A stretch of DNA of 64,000 nucleotides from an uncultured Actinomycetes bacterium (GTDB lineage Bacteria; Actinomycetota; Coriobacteriia; Coriobacteriales; Atopobiaceae): assembly GCA_900314645.1 (NCBI GenBank), contig OMWB01000007.1, positions 1 to 64,000 of the forward strand. The letters run 5' to 3'. This document shows, piece after piece, positions 8,121 through 16,840 of the stretch. Numbering within the stretch: the stretch's first letter is position 1; each line of letters begins with the position of its first letter. A program made the translations under genes and the position numbers. The notes under the pieces were generated by a model. That model was not told the DNA's origin. It searched no databases and saw only the letters and a program-made list of their open reading frames with translations.

Positions 8121-9200
8121 TTACTGGCGCGTGCCGAGGTCCTGGAACTTCGCGAAGCGATCGTCGTCCGCAGGCTTGACCGGGGTGAGAAACTCCTTGT
8201 AAGCGGCCACGCGAGCCTTGTACTCGGGCGTCTTCTGGAGCTCGGCCAGGATGCCCTCGTTCTTGCCGATGTCCTCGCCGTGGATCTGCTTGCCACCCAT
8301 GGTGTCATGTGCGCGCTCACGACCCTGCTCGTCATACATGCCGGGGAATGCGGGGGCGCCGTCCTTGTCGTAGATGACGTTGCCGTCCTCGTCGGTGAGG
8401 TCATGCTCGGCATAGGTGACCTGCACGTTGCCGTTCTCGTCGAGGGAGATCTTGCCCTGCAGGCCGCACACGGCGCACACGGCGCGGTTCTCGCCGGGAT
8501 ACAGATAGAAGTCGCTGCAGTTGCAGTGCGGGCAGACGCCCTTCTCGCCCTTGTACTCGGCGTGCTCGGGATCCTTGGCGGCCTCGGCCAGATTGATGCC
8601 GATCTGGTGGGCGCGAGCCACGACCTCGTCCTTCATGAGGGCGGTCTTGGACCAGGCGATCCACTCGTTGTCGATGACCTTCCATGCCGGGGTCATGGAC
8701 TGGATGGCGTGGTCAGACTGGATGTGGGTGCCCCAGTCAGAGCCACCGATGCCGATGTAGGACACAGGAATGCCGGTGTGGAAGACGCACTCGGGCGGAA
8801 TGGTGCCCTTGCCACCCTGCTCGATGATGCCCTTGGCAATCTGCATGCCGATGAAGTTGTTGCCGGTGTCCATACGGGGACCGAAGCGGTCCATGATGGT
8901 GTGGAAGAGGCCAGAAGCGCCCGTCTCGAAGATCGGGTCGACCATGATGATGCCGTCGGAGGTGAACATCTTCCAGGCGAGCCAGTCAAAGTCATCCTTG
9001 TGGATGCACATGTTGCCGCGGCCGCTCATGAGCGCCTTCACGCACGCGATGCAGCCAGTGCAGTGCTTGATGTCCAGGTCCTGCGCACGAATGAACTCGA
9101 CCTCGCAGCCAGACTCCTGGGCACCCTTCAGCACCTCCTTGCAGATGGAGTCGTTGTTACCGTTTCTGGTACCAAACGAGATGCCGAGAATCTTGGTCAT
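8121..9200 (-). CDS. Iron-sulfur flavodoxin with C-terminal zinc-ribbon, paralog 1
   Basis: 359 aa. The N-terminus is a WrbA/NADPH-dependent FMN reductase fold with an FMN phosphate loop (GTRNGNNDS). It then has a cysteine cluster CTGCIACVKALMSGRGNMC (residues 47-65), as in iron-sulfur flavoproteins but with a longer last gap. Near residue 243 a ribbon follows (CPHCNC, then CAVCG), probably binding Zn or Fe, and then a roughly 90-residue extension. It is a likely one-electron carrier for the adjacent FAD reductase. A relative with the same plan lies at 27177-28145. It is probably the first gene of the unit that includes 6407-7945. Confidence 0.83.
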   Translation of the reverse strand: MTKILGISFGTRNGNNDSICKEVLKGAQESGCEVEFIRAQDLDIKHCTGCIACVKALMSGRGNMCIHKDDFDWLAWKMFTSDGIIMVDPIFETGASGLFHTIMDRFGPRMDTGNNFIGMQIAKGIIEQGGKGTIPPECVFHTGIPVSYIGIGGSDWGTHIQSDHAIQSMTPAWKVIDNEWIAWSKTALMKDEVVARAHQIGINLAEAAKDPEHAEYKGEKGVCPHCNCSDFYLYPGENRAVCAVCGLQGKISLDENGNVQVTYAEHDLTDEDGNVIYDKDGAPAFPGMYDEQGRERAHDTMGGKQIHGEDIGKNEGILAELQKTPEYKARVAAYKEFLTPVKPADDDRFAKFQDLGTRQ

Positions 9201-9315
9201 GATGTCCCCTCTCCAGAGCTTGCGATTACTGACCTAACAAAGTGAGTCTATGGTGCAAGGCATCGTGCAATTGTTTGAAAGGGTATGAGCGGCACGTGCA
9301 TAGATGCCGTGCCTG

Positions 9316-9335
9316 CTGTTACAAATGACTAACAG
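9316..9335. promoter_or_regulatory. Possible operator dyad CTGTTA-N8-TAACAG
   Basis: A 6-bp inverted repeat with an 8-base spacer in the 162-bp gap between the regulator's 3' end and flavodoxin gene 1. It lies 115 bp before the flavodoxin start at 9200, about the distance at which the 16-bp dyads sit elsewhere in the window, but its sequence differs. A weaker hairpin at about 9294-9314 may end the regulator transcript. Confidence 0.35.
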
Positions 9336-9362
9336 GTAGTGGGCCCAAAAAGGTATGTGTGC

Positions 9363-10979
9363 TTATGCGCGCCTCGTGTGCCTGATGGCGTAGCGCCAAC
9401 TCTCCGGCATCTGCTCAGTGTCAAAGAGTACGTTGCCGCCAAGGCCCTCCAAGACATGCGTGGAGAACGCGACGGCGAGGCGGTCCTCTCCCCGCTTGAG
9501 GTCGAGGTAGAAGAGCTCGTTAATCTTGTTCACGCGGTAGAAGTACGTGTTGCGGTGGACGTTGAGCGCCTTCGCGGCCTCGGAAGGGCTGCCTGGGAAC
9601 TCCACGGTGCGACATGCGGTTTCGAGATAGGCCGTATCATGGTCTCGGTCGTAGAGGCTCATGGCTACCACGCGCTTATCGAGCATCATGTCTACCTGCG
9701 CAAACGACTTGGCCATGGAGGGCAGGACGTCGTAGCGATGCTGCCAGAAGAAAGCGACGTGCGAGGTGTCCTCTACATCGGCATCACGCAGCGCCTTGAT
9801 TTGCTGGAGGCGCGCCTGCGCGAGGCTCAGCTGTTCGAAGGGCTCACACGCAAAGGCGTGCAAGCCATTGCGCTCAAGCGTCGTGAGAAACGCCTTGCGT
9901 TGTCCGATGATGCGCTCGGCGCGCCCGTATGCATCCCAACCCACAGTCACGCGGCATCCGATTGCCACCATAACTACGAGGTGGCCATCGCGGATGGTCC
10001 AGAGCGAGTCGCGGAAGGCCGCGTTGACGCGCGACGCAATGCGCTGCAGGTGCGAGCGGGGAATCTCTCGGTTTCCCACGAGCTCGAGGATGACGTAGGT
10101 GTCATCGAGCGGCATGGAGCTGAGGGCGAGCTGCGCACGCAGGGTCTTCTCGTTGGCAAATGCGTTGCCAAGGATGTCGTCGAGTACCGACGAGCCCGAC
10201 CCAGCACGTTTTCCCGCAAGTCCAAGCTTGTCGATGAGGACGCCCGCCAAAGACCCTGCGAAGTCAACCAGCTCAAGGTCATGGTCACCGATCGCACGGT
10301 CTTGCTCGAGCAAGTCGAGTCGACCCATCTCCATGTGGTGGTACGTGATGACCGAGGTTACCCACCGCTGGCCGAAGCGCTCGTTCTCGCTGATGATGGA
10401 GTGGCCGGCGTGGCGGACATCATCGAGGATGCCCTCGGCCTCCATCTGGGCATTTACCTCTTCGGAGATGTAGCCCTGATTGATCTCCTCAAGTACGTCG
10501 GCACGCTCCTCGGGAAACGCACCCGCGCTCGCGAGCAGGCGGCGGTCTGAGTTGATAATCATGAGCGGATTGCCCAGGACCTCATAGAGATGGTCGGCAA
10601 AACGCTGAATGTCGTAACTGGTCTCGAAGGCCTTGAAGATGCGCTTACGCTGCAGGTCAAGGTAGATATGAAGCTCTGGGAGCGTTCTGAAGACCTGCCG
10701 CAGCTCGTCGGTGCTGAGCGGCGAAGCGAAGTAACAAACGCGCCCAGAAGACTTCGGAAGGCTCTCCGGAAGTGCAGGCCCGACGTAACGCAGCGTGATG
10801 CCCACATAGGTCTGGGAGGGGTCTGGAAACGTGCCGTCCACGTCAAGGATGAGCATCTCGGGAAACGAGCGCGAGAGGTCGCGGCCAGGGAAGACGACGA
10901 CATCGCCATCGTAGTTGACGTCAGGGCCTTCCACGTGCGCGGTGGCCTTGAGTTCCCCTAAGACGGTCCTGAGTTTCAT
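9363..10979 (-). CDS. PucR-family transcriptional regulator 1
   Basis: 538 aa. The C-terminus holds a PucR-type helix-turn-helix (SPSEAAKALNVHRNTYFYRV, about 475-494), the typical CdaR/PucR C-terminal DNA-binding domain. The N-terminal 300 residues match no domain I can name, but would hold the ligand-sensing part. It is transcribed divergently from buk1-MFS across a 213-bp gap that contains one copy of the 16-bp dyad, so it is the likely regulator of that operon. Start at 10979 is the first Met of the conserved-looking N-terminus; an earlier ATG at 11045 would run into the promoter. The sister protein at 25476 has the same length and plan. Confidence 0.88.
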   Translation of the reverse strand: MKLRTVLGELKATAHVEGPDVNYDGDVVVFPGRDLSRSFPEMLILDVDGTFPDPSQTYVGITLRYVGPALPESLPKSSGRVCYFASPLSTDELRQVFRTLPELHIYLDLQRKRIFKAFETSYDIQRFADHLYEVLGNPLMIINSDRRLLASAGAFPEERADVLEEINQGYISEEVNAQMEAEGILDDVRHAGHSIISENERFGQRWVTSVITYHHMEMGRLDLLEQDRAIGDHDLELVDFAGSLAGVLIDKLGLAGKRAGSGSSVLDDILGNAFANEKTLRAQLALSSMPLDDTYVILELVGNREIPRSHLQRIASRVNAAFRDSLWTIRDGHLVVMVAIGCRVTVGWDAYGRAERIIGQRKAFLTTLERNGLHAFACEPFEQLSLAQARLQQIKALRDADVEDTSHVAFFWQHRYDVLPSMAKSFAQVDMMLDKRVVAMSLYDRDHDTAYLETACRTVEFPGSPSEAAKALNVHRNTYFYRVNKINELFYLDLKRGEDRLAVAFSTHVLEGLGGNVLFDTEQMPESWRYAIRHTRRA

Positions 10980-11052
10980 GGTGTGGTGCTCCAACTGTGT
11001 CTCGAGACTCCTTCTGCTTAAACAATTGTCCAGAAACCCACCCATCTACGCG

Positions 11053-11068
11053 TTGTACGGTTGTACAA
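11053..11068 (+). promoter_or_regulatory. 16-bp operator dyad, site a (buk1/PucR1)
   Basis: TTGTACGGTTGTACAA has perfect 6-bp half-sites. It lies 124 bp before the buk1 start codon and 73 bp before the PucR1 start. It is the most symmetrical of six related sites in the window and may serve both divergent genes. Confidence 0.7.
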
Positions 11069-11192
11069 AGATACCTGACGACCTGCATTTCTTTTCGGGA
11101 TAGCAACCATGTGCAAAGGTGTGAATCCTGCGTAGGCTGAACATGTCGCGGTATGAGGAGCGCCTATGCGCCAGAGACGAGAGGAACACTTC

Positions 11193-12317
11193 ATGGCATA
11201 TCGAATTCTCACGCTTTCCCCGGGTTCCACCTCCACCAAGGTTGCTGTGTTTGAGGGCGAGGAACCGGTCTTCAAAGCCAACGTCCGCCACGATCCGGCG
11301 GAGCTCGCCTCGTTCGATCACGCGAAGGACCAGCTACAGTATCGTATCGACACCATTGAGCGCGAGCTTGCTGCCGCAAATGTCACGCTCGACTCCATCG
11401 ACGCGTTCAGCGGGTATTGCGGCGGTATGGGCCCCACAGTGGGCGGTATTTTTGCAATTGACCAGACCGTCTGCGACCACGTCCTGAACTGCGGCATGAA
11501 CCATCCGGCCATTCTGGGCGCTCCCATTCTGTACTCGTTTGCGCAGAAGACGGGCAAGCCGGCCTTTGCGGTCAACCAGCCTGACACTGACGAGCTCGAT
11601 GACGTCGCGCGCATCACGGGTTATCCCGGCGTCTATCGCAAGAGCCATGTCCACTGCCTGAACCAGAAGGAGTGCGCCATTCGCTATGCGGCCAGCCTTG
11701 GCAAGGCCTACGACGAGATCAACGTCATCGTGGCCCACGTGGGCGGCGGCCTCTCCGTCGCGGCCCATCGCAAGGGACGCATGGTGGACACCAATGACGT
11801 GCTTGAGGGCTCGGGTCCGTTTGCTCCCAACCGTTCGGGTGACGTGCCCCTGAAGCCGGTAGTCGCCTTGGCGTTTTCGGGTGAGCATGACAAGAAGGAA
11901 ATCATGAACGTCATCGGCAAGACAGGTGGCCTTCTGGGCCTGGTCGGCACCGATGACGCCATCGCCATCAACAGGCGCATCGATGAGGGTGACGCATGGG
12001 CGAAGGTCGTGTACGAGGCCATGGCGTATCAGACCGCCAAGGCGATCGGTGCCTTTGCGGCAACCCTCAAGGGCAAGGTTGACGGAATCATACTCACCGG
12101 TGGCGTCTCCAACGACAAGGGCTTTGTCGCCTACATCGAGGAGCGCGTGGGCTGGATCGCGCCGGTCGTTGCCTATGGCGGAGACTTCGAGATGGAGGGT
12201 TCCGCCTCCGGCGCCGTGCGTGCGCTTGAGGGCACCGAGGAGGTCATGACCTACACGGGCATTCCTTCGTGGGACGGTTTTGACATGCCCGGTGCGTTTG
12301 CGGATGTCGAGGCATAG
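11193..12317 (+). CDS. buk: Butyrate kinase 1
   Basis: 374 aa acetokinase-family protein of butyrate kinase length. The N-terminal phosphate-binding motif ILTLSPGSTSTKVAVFEG starts at residue 4, and VAHVGGGLSVAAH lies near 180; the GVSNDKGFVAYIEERVGW segment is typical of Buk. It makes ATP from butyryl- (or another short acyl-) phosphate. It begins a two-gene operon with the MFS carrier, whose start follows by three bases. A paralog lies at 16841-17950. Start chosen at 11193, after GAGAGGAACAC; the upstream ATG lacks a ribosome site. The real acid could be branched or aromatic. Confidence 0.88.
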   Translation: MAYRILTLSPGSTSTKVAVFEGEEPVFKANVRHDPAELASFDHAKDQLQYRIDTIERELAAANVTLDSIDAFSGYCGGMGPTVGGIFAIDQTVCDHVLNCGMNHPAILGAPILYSFAQKTGKPAFAVNQPDTDELDDVARITGYPGVYRKSHVHCLNQKECAIRYAASLGKAYDEINVIVAHVGGGLSVAAHRKGRMVDTNDVLEGSGPFAPNRSGDVPLKPVVALAFSGEHDKKEIMNVIGKTGGLLGLVGTDDAIAINRRIDEGDAWAKVVYEAMAYQTAKAIGAFAATLKGKVDGIILTGGVSNDKGFVAYIEERVGWIAPVVAYGGDFEMEGSASGAVRALEGTEEVMTYTGIPSWDGFDMPGAFADVEA

Positions 12318-12320
12318 GAC

Positions 12321-13574
12321 ATGGCAAAGACAAACGGAGGCTTCCATTACGCGTACGCGATTGTCGCAAGCTGCATAGCTATCACGTGCCTGCCGTGCGC
12401 ATTGGTGCTGAGTTGTGCAGGCATTTTCTTCACGCCGGTCTCCGAGTTCTTTGGTGTGCCGCGCGCATCCTTCACGCTATACTTCTCGATCCTCAACATC
12501 ATGATGATGCTCACGCTTCCCATGGCGGGAAACCACCTCAGCAAGCTCGACACGCGTAAGGTGCTCTCCGGCGCGACGCTGCTCGCCGGGCTGGGCCTCA
12601 TCGGCATGAGTCGCGGCAACTCCATGCCGTGGTTCTACGTATGCGGTGCCATCATGGGCGTGGGGATGGCACCCCTGATCTACCTGTCGGTTCCCACGCT
12701 CATCAATGCGTGGTGCGTCAAGCGCGTCGGGTTCTTTGTGGGCCTGTGCATGGCGTTCACGGGAATTGGTGGCGTGATCTTCAACCCGCTGGGAACCGCG
12801 CTCATCCAGAGCGGGCCCGAGGGCTGGCGTACCGCCTATCTCGTGTTTGGCCTTATCGCATTGGTTGGCACGCTCCCCTTCACGCTGTTTGTGGTGCGTT
12901 CGAAGCCGGAGGACAAGGGCCTCTTGCCGTACGGTGCGGGCGAGGTTGATGATGCCGCGCCGGCGCAAGCGGCTGAGGTTACGGGCGTGCCTGCGGGCGT
13001 TGCCATGAAGACCCCGGCGTTCTATGCCCTCGCAGTGTTCTGTGGCGTCATTACGCTGAATCAGACGATCTACCAGTTCCTGGCAAGCTATGCCACGTCG
13101 TTTGCTGACTCGTTGCCCGCGATTGCTGCCGCCTCTGGCGTGGTCGCGAGCTCCGCCATGGCAGGTCAGGCCATTGGCAAGGTTGTGCTTGGTGTCATCA
13201 ACGACAAGTCAGTCAAGCTGGGTATCTTCTTTGGCTTGGGCTGTGGAGCCTTGGGCGTGCTGCTCATGTGGTTCATGCCGTCGCCGCTCATCGTGCTGCT
13301 GGTGGGCGCCTTCCTCTTTGGCGTCGTATATGCCATGACCACCGTGCAGACGCCGTTGTTGGTACGTTCCGTGTTTGGCTCGGCCGACTACACCAACATC
13401 TACTCGCGCATCTCGATGGTTGGCTCTCTGATGAGTGCCGTTGCCGCGGTGTTCTGGAGCTTTGTCATCGACTCCCCCGGCGGTTTCCCTGCGATGTTCA
13501 TTGGAGGCCTTGCCTGTATGGCCGTTTGCCTGGTAACGAGCCTGTTTGCGCTGGGCCAGAAGGTTGAGGCGTGA
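12321..13574 (+). CDS. MFS transporter, oxalate/formate antiporter (OFA)-like
   Basis: 417 aa with about 12 predicted membrane segments in two halves joined by a charged loop near 195-220 (KPEDKGLLPYGAGEVDD). The layout resembles OFA-type monocarboxylate carriers. It follows butyrate kinase by three bases, so it is translationally linked and probably imports the acid substrate or exports the acid product of the pathway. Substrate is not readable from the sequence. Confidence 0.85.
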   Translation: MAKTNGGFHYAYAIVASCIAITCLPCALVLSCAGIFFTPVSEFFGVPRASFTLYFSILNIMMMLTLPMAGNHLSKLDTRKVLSGATLLAGLGLIGMSRGNSMPWFYVCGAIMGVGMAPLIYLSVPTLINAWCVKRVGFFVGLCMAFTGIGGVIFNPLGTALIQSGPEGWRTAYLVFGLIALVGTLPFTLFVVRSKPEDKGLLPYGAGEVDDAAPAQAAEVTGVPAGVAMKTPAFYALAVFCGVITLNQTIYQFLASYATSFADSLPAIAAASGVVASSAMAGQAIGKVVLGVINDKSVKLGIFFGLGCGALGVLLMWFMPSPLIVLLVGAFLFGVVYAMTTVQTPLLVRSVFGSADYTNIYSRISMVGSLMSAVAAVFWSFVIDSPGGFPAMFIGGLACMAVCLVTSLFALGQKVEA

Positions 13575-13613
13575 CGGAGGCCTTCTCGCTGGCTCTAGAC
13601 GCATGTAACGTTT

Positions 13614-13646
13614 GAAGCGCTCGGGATGTCAAGTCCCGAGCGCTTC
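13614..13646 (+). terminator. Terminator after buk1-MFS
   Basis: A perfect 13-bp stem GAAGCGCTCGGGA with a 7-base loop begins 39 bases past the MFS stop. The tail is not a T-run, so it is a strong hairpin with an uncertain tail. Confidence 0.7.
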
Positions 13647-13652
13647 AGCTGC

Positions 13653-13682
13653 TTGTAGTCACGATTATGTGCACGCTATAGC
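13653..13682 (+). promoter_or_regulatory. Candidate promoter for the GH25 gene
   Basis: TTGTAG at 13653 and TATAGC at 13677 are separated by 18 bases, placing transcription start about 50 bases before the GH25 start codon. The match to the sigma-70 consensus is modest. Confidence 0.3.
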
Positions 13683-13740
13683 ATGAAGGCGCACGGTGGA
13701 TAATACTTCTTGATGCCCCAGACCAGGAAAGGACGAACGC

Positions 13741-14532
13741 ATGCAGATGGATACCTCGCTTGCCCGCAAGTTGGCAGTGGTCCTTGCGCTCGTGGCATTG
13801 GTCTTCTCGGGCTGTGCCGGCAGCCGAGAAGACGAATGGGAGCATCCCGTGAGCGATCAATCTCCGTACTATGACGCACGCTATTTCGCGTACGAGGATG
13901 GACGCTACAGCTTCCGCTCTGGTGACACTGTGGGTAGGACTGGGGTTGACGTGTCCGAGTACCAGGGACTCGTTGACTGGAACGCCGCAGCTGCTGACGG
14001 GGTGAGCTTCGCCTTTGTGCGCATCGGCTACCGAGGCAGCACGGAAGGCGGGCTCTTTGCTGACGAGCGCTTCGAGGAGAACCTGCAGGGCGCGCGCGAG
14101 GCAGGCGTTGAACGTGGCGTGTACTTCTTTTCGCAAGCGACCTCCGTAGCAGAGGCACAGGAAGAGGCGGCGTTCGTGCTCTCGCTGCTTGACTACCGCG
14201 AGCTGGAGTATCCCGTCGTCTTTGACTACGAGTTTGTTGACGGTACGAGGGTTTCGCACGTAGATTCCGAAACGGCAACCGACTGCGCCGTGGCTTTCTG
14301 CGAGGCTATCCGTGATGGCGGCTACACCCCCATGGTGTACGGCAATGCCTATGACTTGGACCGTCTGTACCTCTCCGAGCTGTCAGACTATGACTTCTGG
14401 CTTGCAGAGTATGGCGGGTTGCCCGAATACACTGAGAGTTATGTCATTTGGCAGTATACGAGTGAGGGGTCCGTTGCCGGTATTGGATCGGGGGTTGACC
14501 TTAACCTCGACCTTGGATACCGAACGTCATAA
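13741..14532 (+). CDS. GH25 lysozyme-like lipoprotein
   Basis: 263 aa. The N-terminus is a lipoprotein signal (hydrophobic segment ending VFSGC at about residue 22, then GSREDE). The mature part is a glycoside hydrolase family 25 muramidase: GVDVSEYQG (about 61-69), FVRIGYRG, GVYFFSQA and VVFDYEF carry the usual acidic catalytic residues, and it ends with WQYTSEGSVAGI. It would cleave peptidoglycan outside the cytoplasmic membrane for wall remodelling. It is a single-gene unit that runs head-on into the MBL-fold gene across palindrome A2. No phage genes are near, so it is a cellular enzyme rather than a lysin. Confidence 0.9.
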   Translation: MQMDTSLARKLAVVLALVALVFSGCAGSREDEWEHPVSDQSPYYDARYFAYEDGRYSFRSGDTVGRTGVDVSEYQGLVDWNAAAADGVSFAFVRIGYRGSTEGGLFADERFEENLQGAREAGVERGVYFFSQATSVAEAQEEAAFVLSLLDYRELEYPVVFDYEFVDGTRVSHVDSETATDCAVAFCEAIRDGGYTPMVYGNAYDLDRLYLSELSDYDFWLAEYGGLPEYTESYVIWQYTSEGSVAGIGSGVDLNLDLGYRTS

Positions 14533-14552
14533 GCATCGACAGAAGCATCTCC

Positions 14553-14671
14553 CCCCGCGGGACACTCAGCCCGGAGGTTTCTGTCCCACTTTGTGGGACA
14601 GAAACCTCCGGGCTGAGTGTCCCGGTCTCGCAACGTGGGACAGAAACCTCCGGGCTGAGTGTCCCGCGGGG
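14553..14671. repeat. Intergenic palindrome, family A copy 2 (three units)
   Basis: One forward unit (about 14557-14589) and two reverse units (about 14593-14623 and 14635-14668). The outer arms extend as CCCCGCGGGACAC / GTGTCCCGCGGGG. The first pair forms a REPIN-like doublet around TTT; the third unit is an extra copy after GGTCTCGCAAC. The inner core differs from copy 1 by one base (ACTCAG against ACCCAG, compensated in the partner arm). It lies between convergent genes and abuts the MBL-fold stop codon. Confidence 0.95.
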
Positions 14672-14672
14672 G

Positions 14673-15539
14673 TTAGGTGTTTCGGCGGTTGCGGCGTTTG
14701 CGCGGAGGGAGCTCGTGCCAGTGGTCGATCACCGCTCGGAAGTCAACGCTGTCCGCATCGAATGTGTCGCACGGGCACAGGTGGATGATGCCCCTGAACT
14801 CGTGCAGGCGTGCGTGCTCCCACTGCATCCCGCGATCGGTGAGCGCGTACTCAGCCGCCGTGGCAAACGAAGACAAGCTGTCCTTGCTGAAAGTGTGATC
14901 GTGGTGACCCGTATAGAAGTGTTCGAACGGAATATCTGCCATACGGCCGAGGGTTTGCGTCTGCCAGTCCTGAATGGTGAGAGACTCGTCAAAGAAGAGA
15001 CACATGATAGGGGTGACCGCGTCGCCAGAAAGGAGCACGCCGCAGTCTTCCACAAGATAGGCCATCGATCCCGCTGTGTGACCTGGCACCGCGATTGTGC
15101 GAACCGTGCGGCCGCCAAGCTCGAAGACGTCATTGTCAGCAACCGGAAGCTCGTGTGGTCTCGCTCCATCACGTAGGGCAAATGGCGTCTCGGCCGTTAC
15201 GATGCCTTCGCTGATGACCTGCTCAAAGATGCGACCAGAGTGATCCTCGACAAGTTGCCAGCAGCGCTCTCCCCCATCGAGCGGTGAGAGATAGGCCTCG
15301 TCGTACCAATAGGCACCTGAGAGATGGTCATCATGGCCGTGCGTGAGCACGACAGTAACCGGAAGGTCCGTGATCTCCTCCACGCACGCGCGCAGGTTCC
15401 CGATGCCTCCGCACGAATCAACGAGAATGGCGCGCGACTCCCCCACCACCACATAGCAGTGGTTTCCGAGCACATCCACGATGCGATAGAGGCCCTCGCC
15501 GATTTGTGTGACGTCGAATTCAGCTGACTCGTTGTTCAT
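14673..15539 (-). CDS. Metallo-beta-lactamase-fold hydrolase
   Basis: 288 aa. The metal-binding signature THGHDDHLSGA (about 75-85) is complete; further ligands are PGHTAGS (about 160) and the D of LSGDAVTP. It is of the glyoxalase-II-like branch of the superfamily. It has no signal peptide and is cytoplasmic. Substrate cannot be told; thioesters or lactones are plausible given the acyl-metabolism genes around it. Start at 15539 follows GAAGGGAGACATC. Confidence 0.85.
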   Translation of the reverse strand: MNNESAEFDVTQIGEGLYRIVDVLGNHCYVVVGESRAILVDSCGGIGNLRACVEEITDLPVTVVLTHGHDDHLSGAYWYDEAYLSPLDGGERCWQLVEDHSGRIFEQVISEGIVTAETPFALRDGARPHELPVADNDVFELGGRTVRTIAVPGHTAGSMAYLVEDCGVLLSGDAVTPIMCLFFDESLTIQDWQTQTLGRMADIPFEHFYTGHHDHTFSKDSLSSFATAAEYALTDRGMQWEHARLHEFRGIIHLCPCDTFDADSVDFRAVIDHWHELPPRKRRNRRNT

Positions 15540-15559
15540 GATGTCTCCCTTCATCGAGA

Positions 15560-15589
15560 AAGCCGCCGAGAGGTGAGTCTCGGCGGCTT
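15560..15589 (-). terminator. Terminator after the 15621 membrane-protein gene
   Basis: A 12-bp stem AAGCCGCCGAGA / TCTCGGCGGCTT with a 6-base loop, followed on the minus strand by TCTCG. It separates the membrane-protein gene from the MBL-fold gene downstream. Confidence 0.75.
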
Positions 15590-15620
15590 GCACAGGGGGG
15601 GGTTACTGCGTTACGGGCAC

Positions 15621-16124
15621 TTAGTGCATTTCGGGCGCAGGGTCGTTGCAGATCTTGCGAGCGAGGTTCTCAACGGGGCCGTTCAGCAGGAACGTCACGA
15701 TGAAGCAGCAAATCCACACGGGAATGATGTTCTGGAAGAAACCAAAGATAGACGCGATGAACGGGGCACCGCCCAGCACACACGCGTCAAGGGTGCCGAC
15801 CAGGTAGCAAAGGATGACGGAATAGATGGTGTTGATGTAGGTGTTGACCAACAGGCCGAACTTGAGGCCCTCAGAGGGGTTGGACCGCTTCATGGCCCAC
15901 TGGACGGCCTTCTCAGGAATGGACGGAATCATGCCGATGATGGTGGCAACGCACCACGAGAACACGAAGTTGATGAAGAACATGGGCCAGATCCAGCCGT
16001 TGGACGCATCGGCGGTCTTGAACACGTAGAGGGCGAGGAACTCGCACAGCGTGCAGAGCACCAGCGCGACGCAGGTGTTGAGGATGGCGCACTTGACAAA
16101 GCGCGTAGAGGTCTTCATGGGCAT
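15621..16124 (-). CDS. Small integral membrane protein (DUF2798-like)
   Basis: 167 aa with four hydrophobic segments arranged as two similar halves (about 9-35, 42-65, 90-115, 125-150). It has no signal peptide and no catalytic motif I can name. The duplicated two-helix plan resembles DUF2798 proteins, but this is a weak match. Start at 16124 sits seven bases after GGAAGGG; a second Met two codons later is an alternative. It has its own copy of the 16-bp dyad 108 bp upstream, so it belongs to the candidate regulon and may help move the substrate or product. Confidence 0.65.
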   Translation of the reverse strand: MPMKTSTRFVKCAILNTCVALVLCTLCEFLALYVFKTADASNGWIWPMFFINFVFSWCVATIIGMIPSIPEKAVQWAMKRSNPSEGLKFGLLVNTYINTIYSVILCYLVGTLDACVLGGAPFIASIFGFFQNIIPVWICCFIVTFLLNGPVENLARKICNDPAPEMH

Positions 16125-16232
16125 GGGAAATCCCTTCCTTTCAATCCGACAGACTTGCATTAGCCTATCTACGGCCACTCCTAGGAACAATGGCCAACAT
16201 CCCAACGATGCTGGCCACTTATTCATGAATGT

Positions 16233-16248
16233 TTGTATGGTTGCACGA
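16233..16248 (-). promoter_or_regulatory. 16-bp operator dyad, site b (membrane protein)
   Basis: Plus-strand TTGTATGGTTGCACGA, related to site a. It is 108 bp before the start codon at 16124 and just past the stop of the upstream gene at 16255. Confidence 0.6.
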
Positions 16249-16254
16249 GGTGAC

Positions 16255-16749
16255 TTACGCGTTCTTTGGTCCGATGAGACGGCTGAACACGTCGACAGCA
16301 TAGCCGGCATACCAGACACCAGCCAGCATGGCCACGGCCACCTGAATAGGCATGCTGCCAAGGTTGGCGAAGCCGAGTGGACCCATGACCGTAAGGCCCA
16401 CCGCCCATCCGGAAAGCACGGCAGGCAGGAAGAATAGCTTCTCCAGGCGCGTGCAGAGCATAACCGCACAGAAGCCAAGGACCGCCAGCGTCAAGAACGT
16501 GTTGCCATCGCCGGGGAACGGCAGGTTCTCCATGAGCCAGATGGCGCACACCGCCATGAGGTCAGACAGCAAAAAGCCCAGCGACATGGGCAGACCCAGC
16601 TCCACCTTGTTGCCAGCGGTCACAAAGATGCCAGCACATATGAGGGCAACGGCACCACAGGTAATGCCACAGTGACCCGAGACCACTGCCCAGATGGGAG
16701 GCAGCAGGCCGATGGAGATGGCGAGCGCAAGCCGAGGATCCTTGATCAT
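16255..16749 (-). CDS. Small integral membrane protein (DUF1097-like)
   Basis: 164 aa, mostly hydrophobic, with five or six membrane segments from residue 8 to 150 and short polar loops. The pattern resembles DUF1097 inner-membrane proteins of unknown function. It has a short C-terminal tail RLIGPKNA. It lies between the buk2 terminator and the 15621 gene in the same direction. A good GGAAAGGAATC ribosome site precedes the start at 16749. Function is unknown; a role in acid transport is suggested only by its neighbours. Confidence 0.65.
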   Translation of the reverse strand: MIKDPRLALAISIGLLPPIWAVVSGHCGITCGAVALICAGIFVTAGNKVELGLPMSLGFLLSDLMAVCAIWLMENLPFPGDGNTFLTLAVLGFCAVMLCTRLEKLFFLPAVLSGWAVGLTVMGPLGFANLGSMPIQVAVAMLAGVWYAGYAVDVFSRLIGPKNA

Positions 16750-16775
16750 GGATGATTCCTTTCCTACCTAACCAT

Positions 16776-16822
16776 GGGACAGGCCCATACGGCGGCTCTC
16801 CCTCCACCTTTGGGCCTGTCCC
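16776..16822 (-). terminator. Hairpin downstream of buk2
   Basis: A 12-bp perfect stem GGGACAGGCCCA with a 23-base loop, 18 bases past the buk2 stop codon. The long loop makes it a weaker terminator than the others. Confidence 0.6.
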
Positions 16823-16840
16823 AATTGGCAACGCAGTATG

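Noticed and set aside
13741..14671. GH25 plus palindrome as a prophage remnant
   Set aside because: The GH25 has a lipoprotein signal and there is no holin, integrase or structural gene; the palindromes are an intergenic repeat family seen elsewhere.
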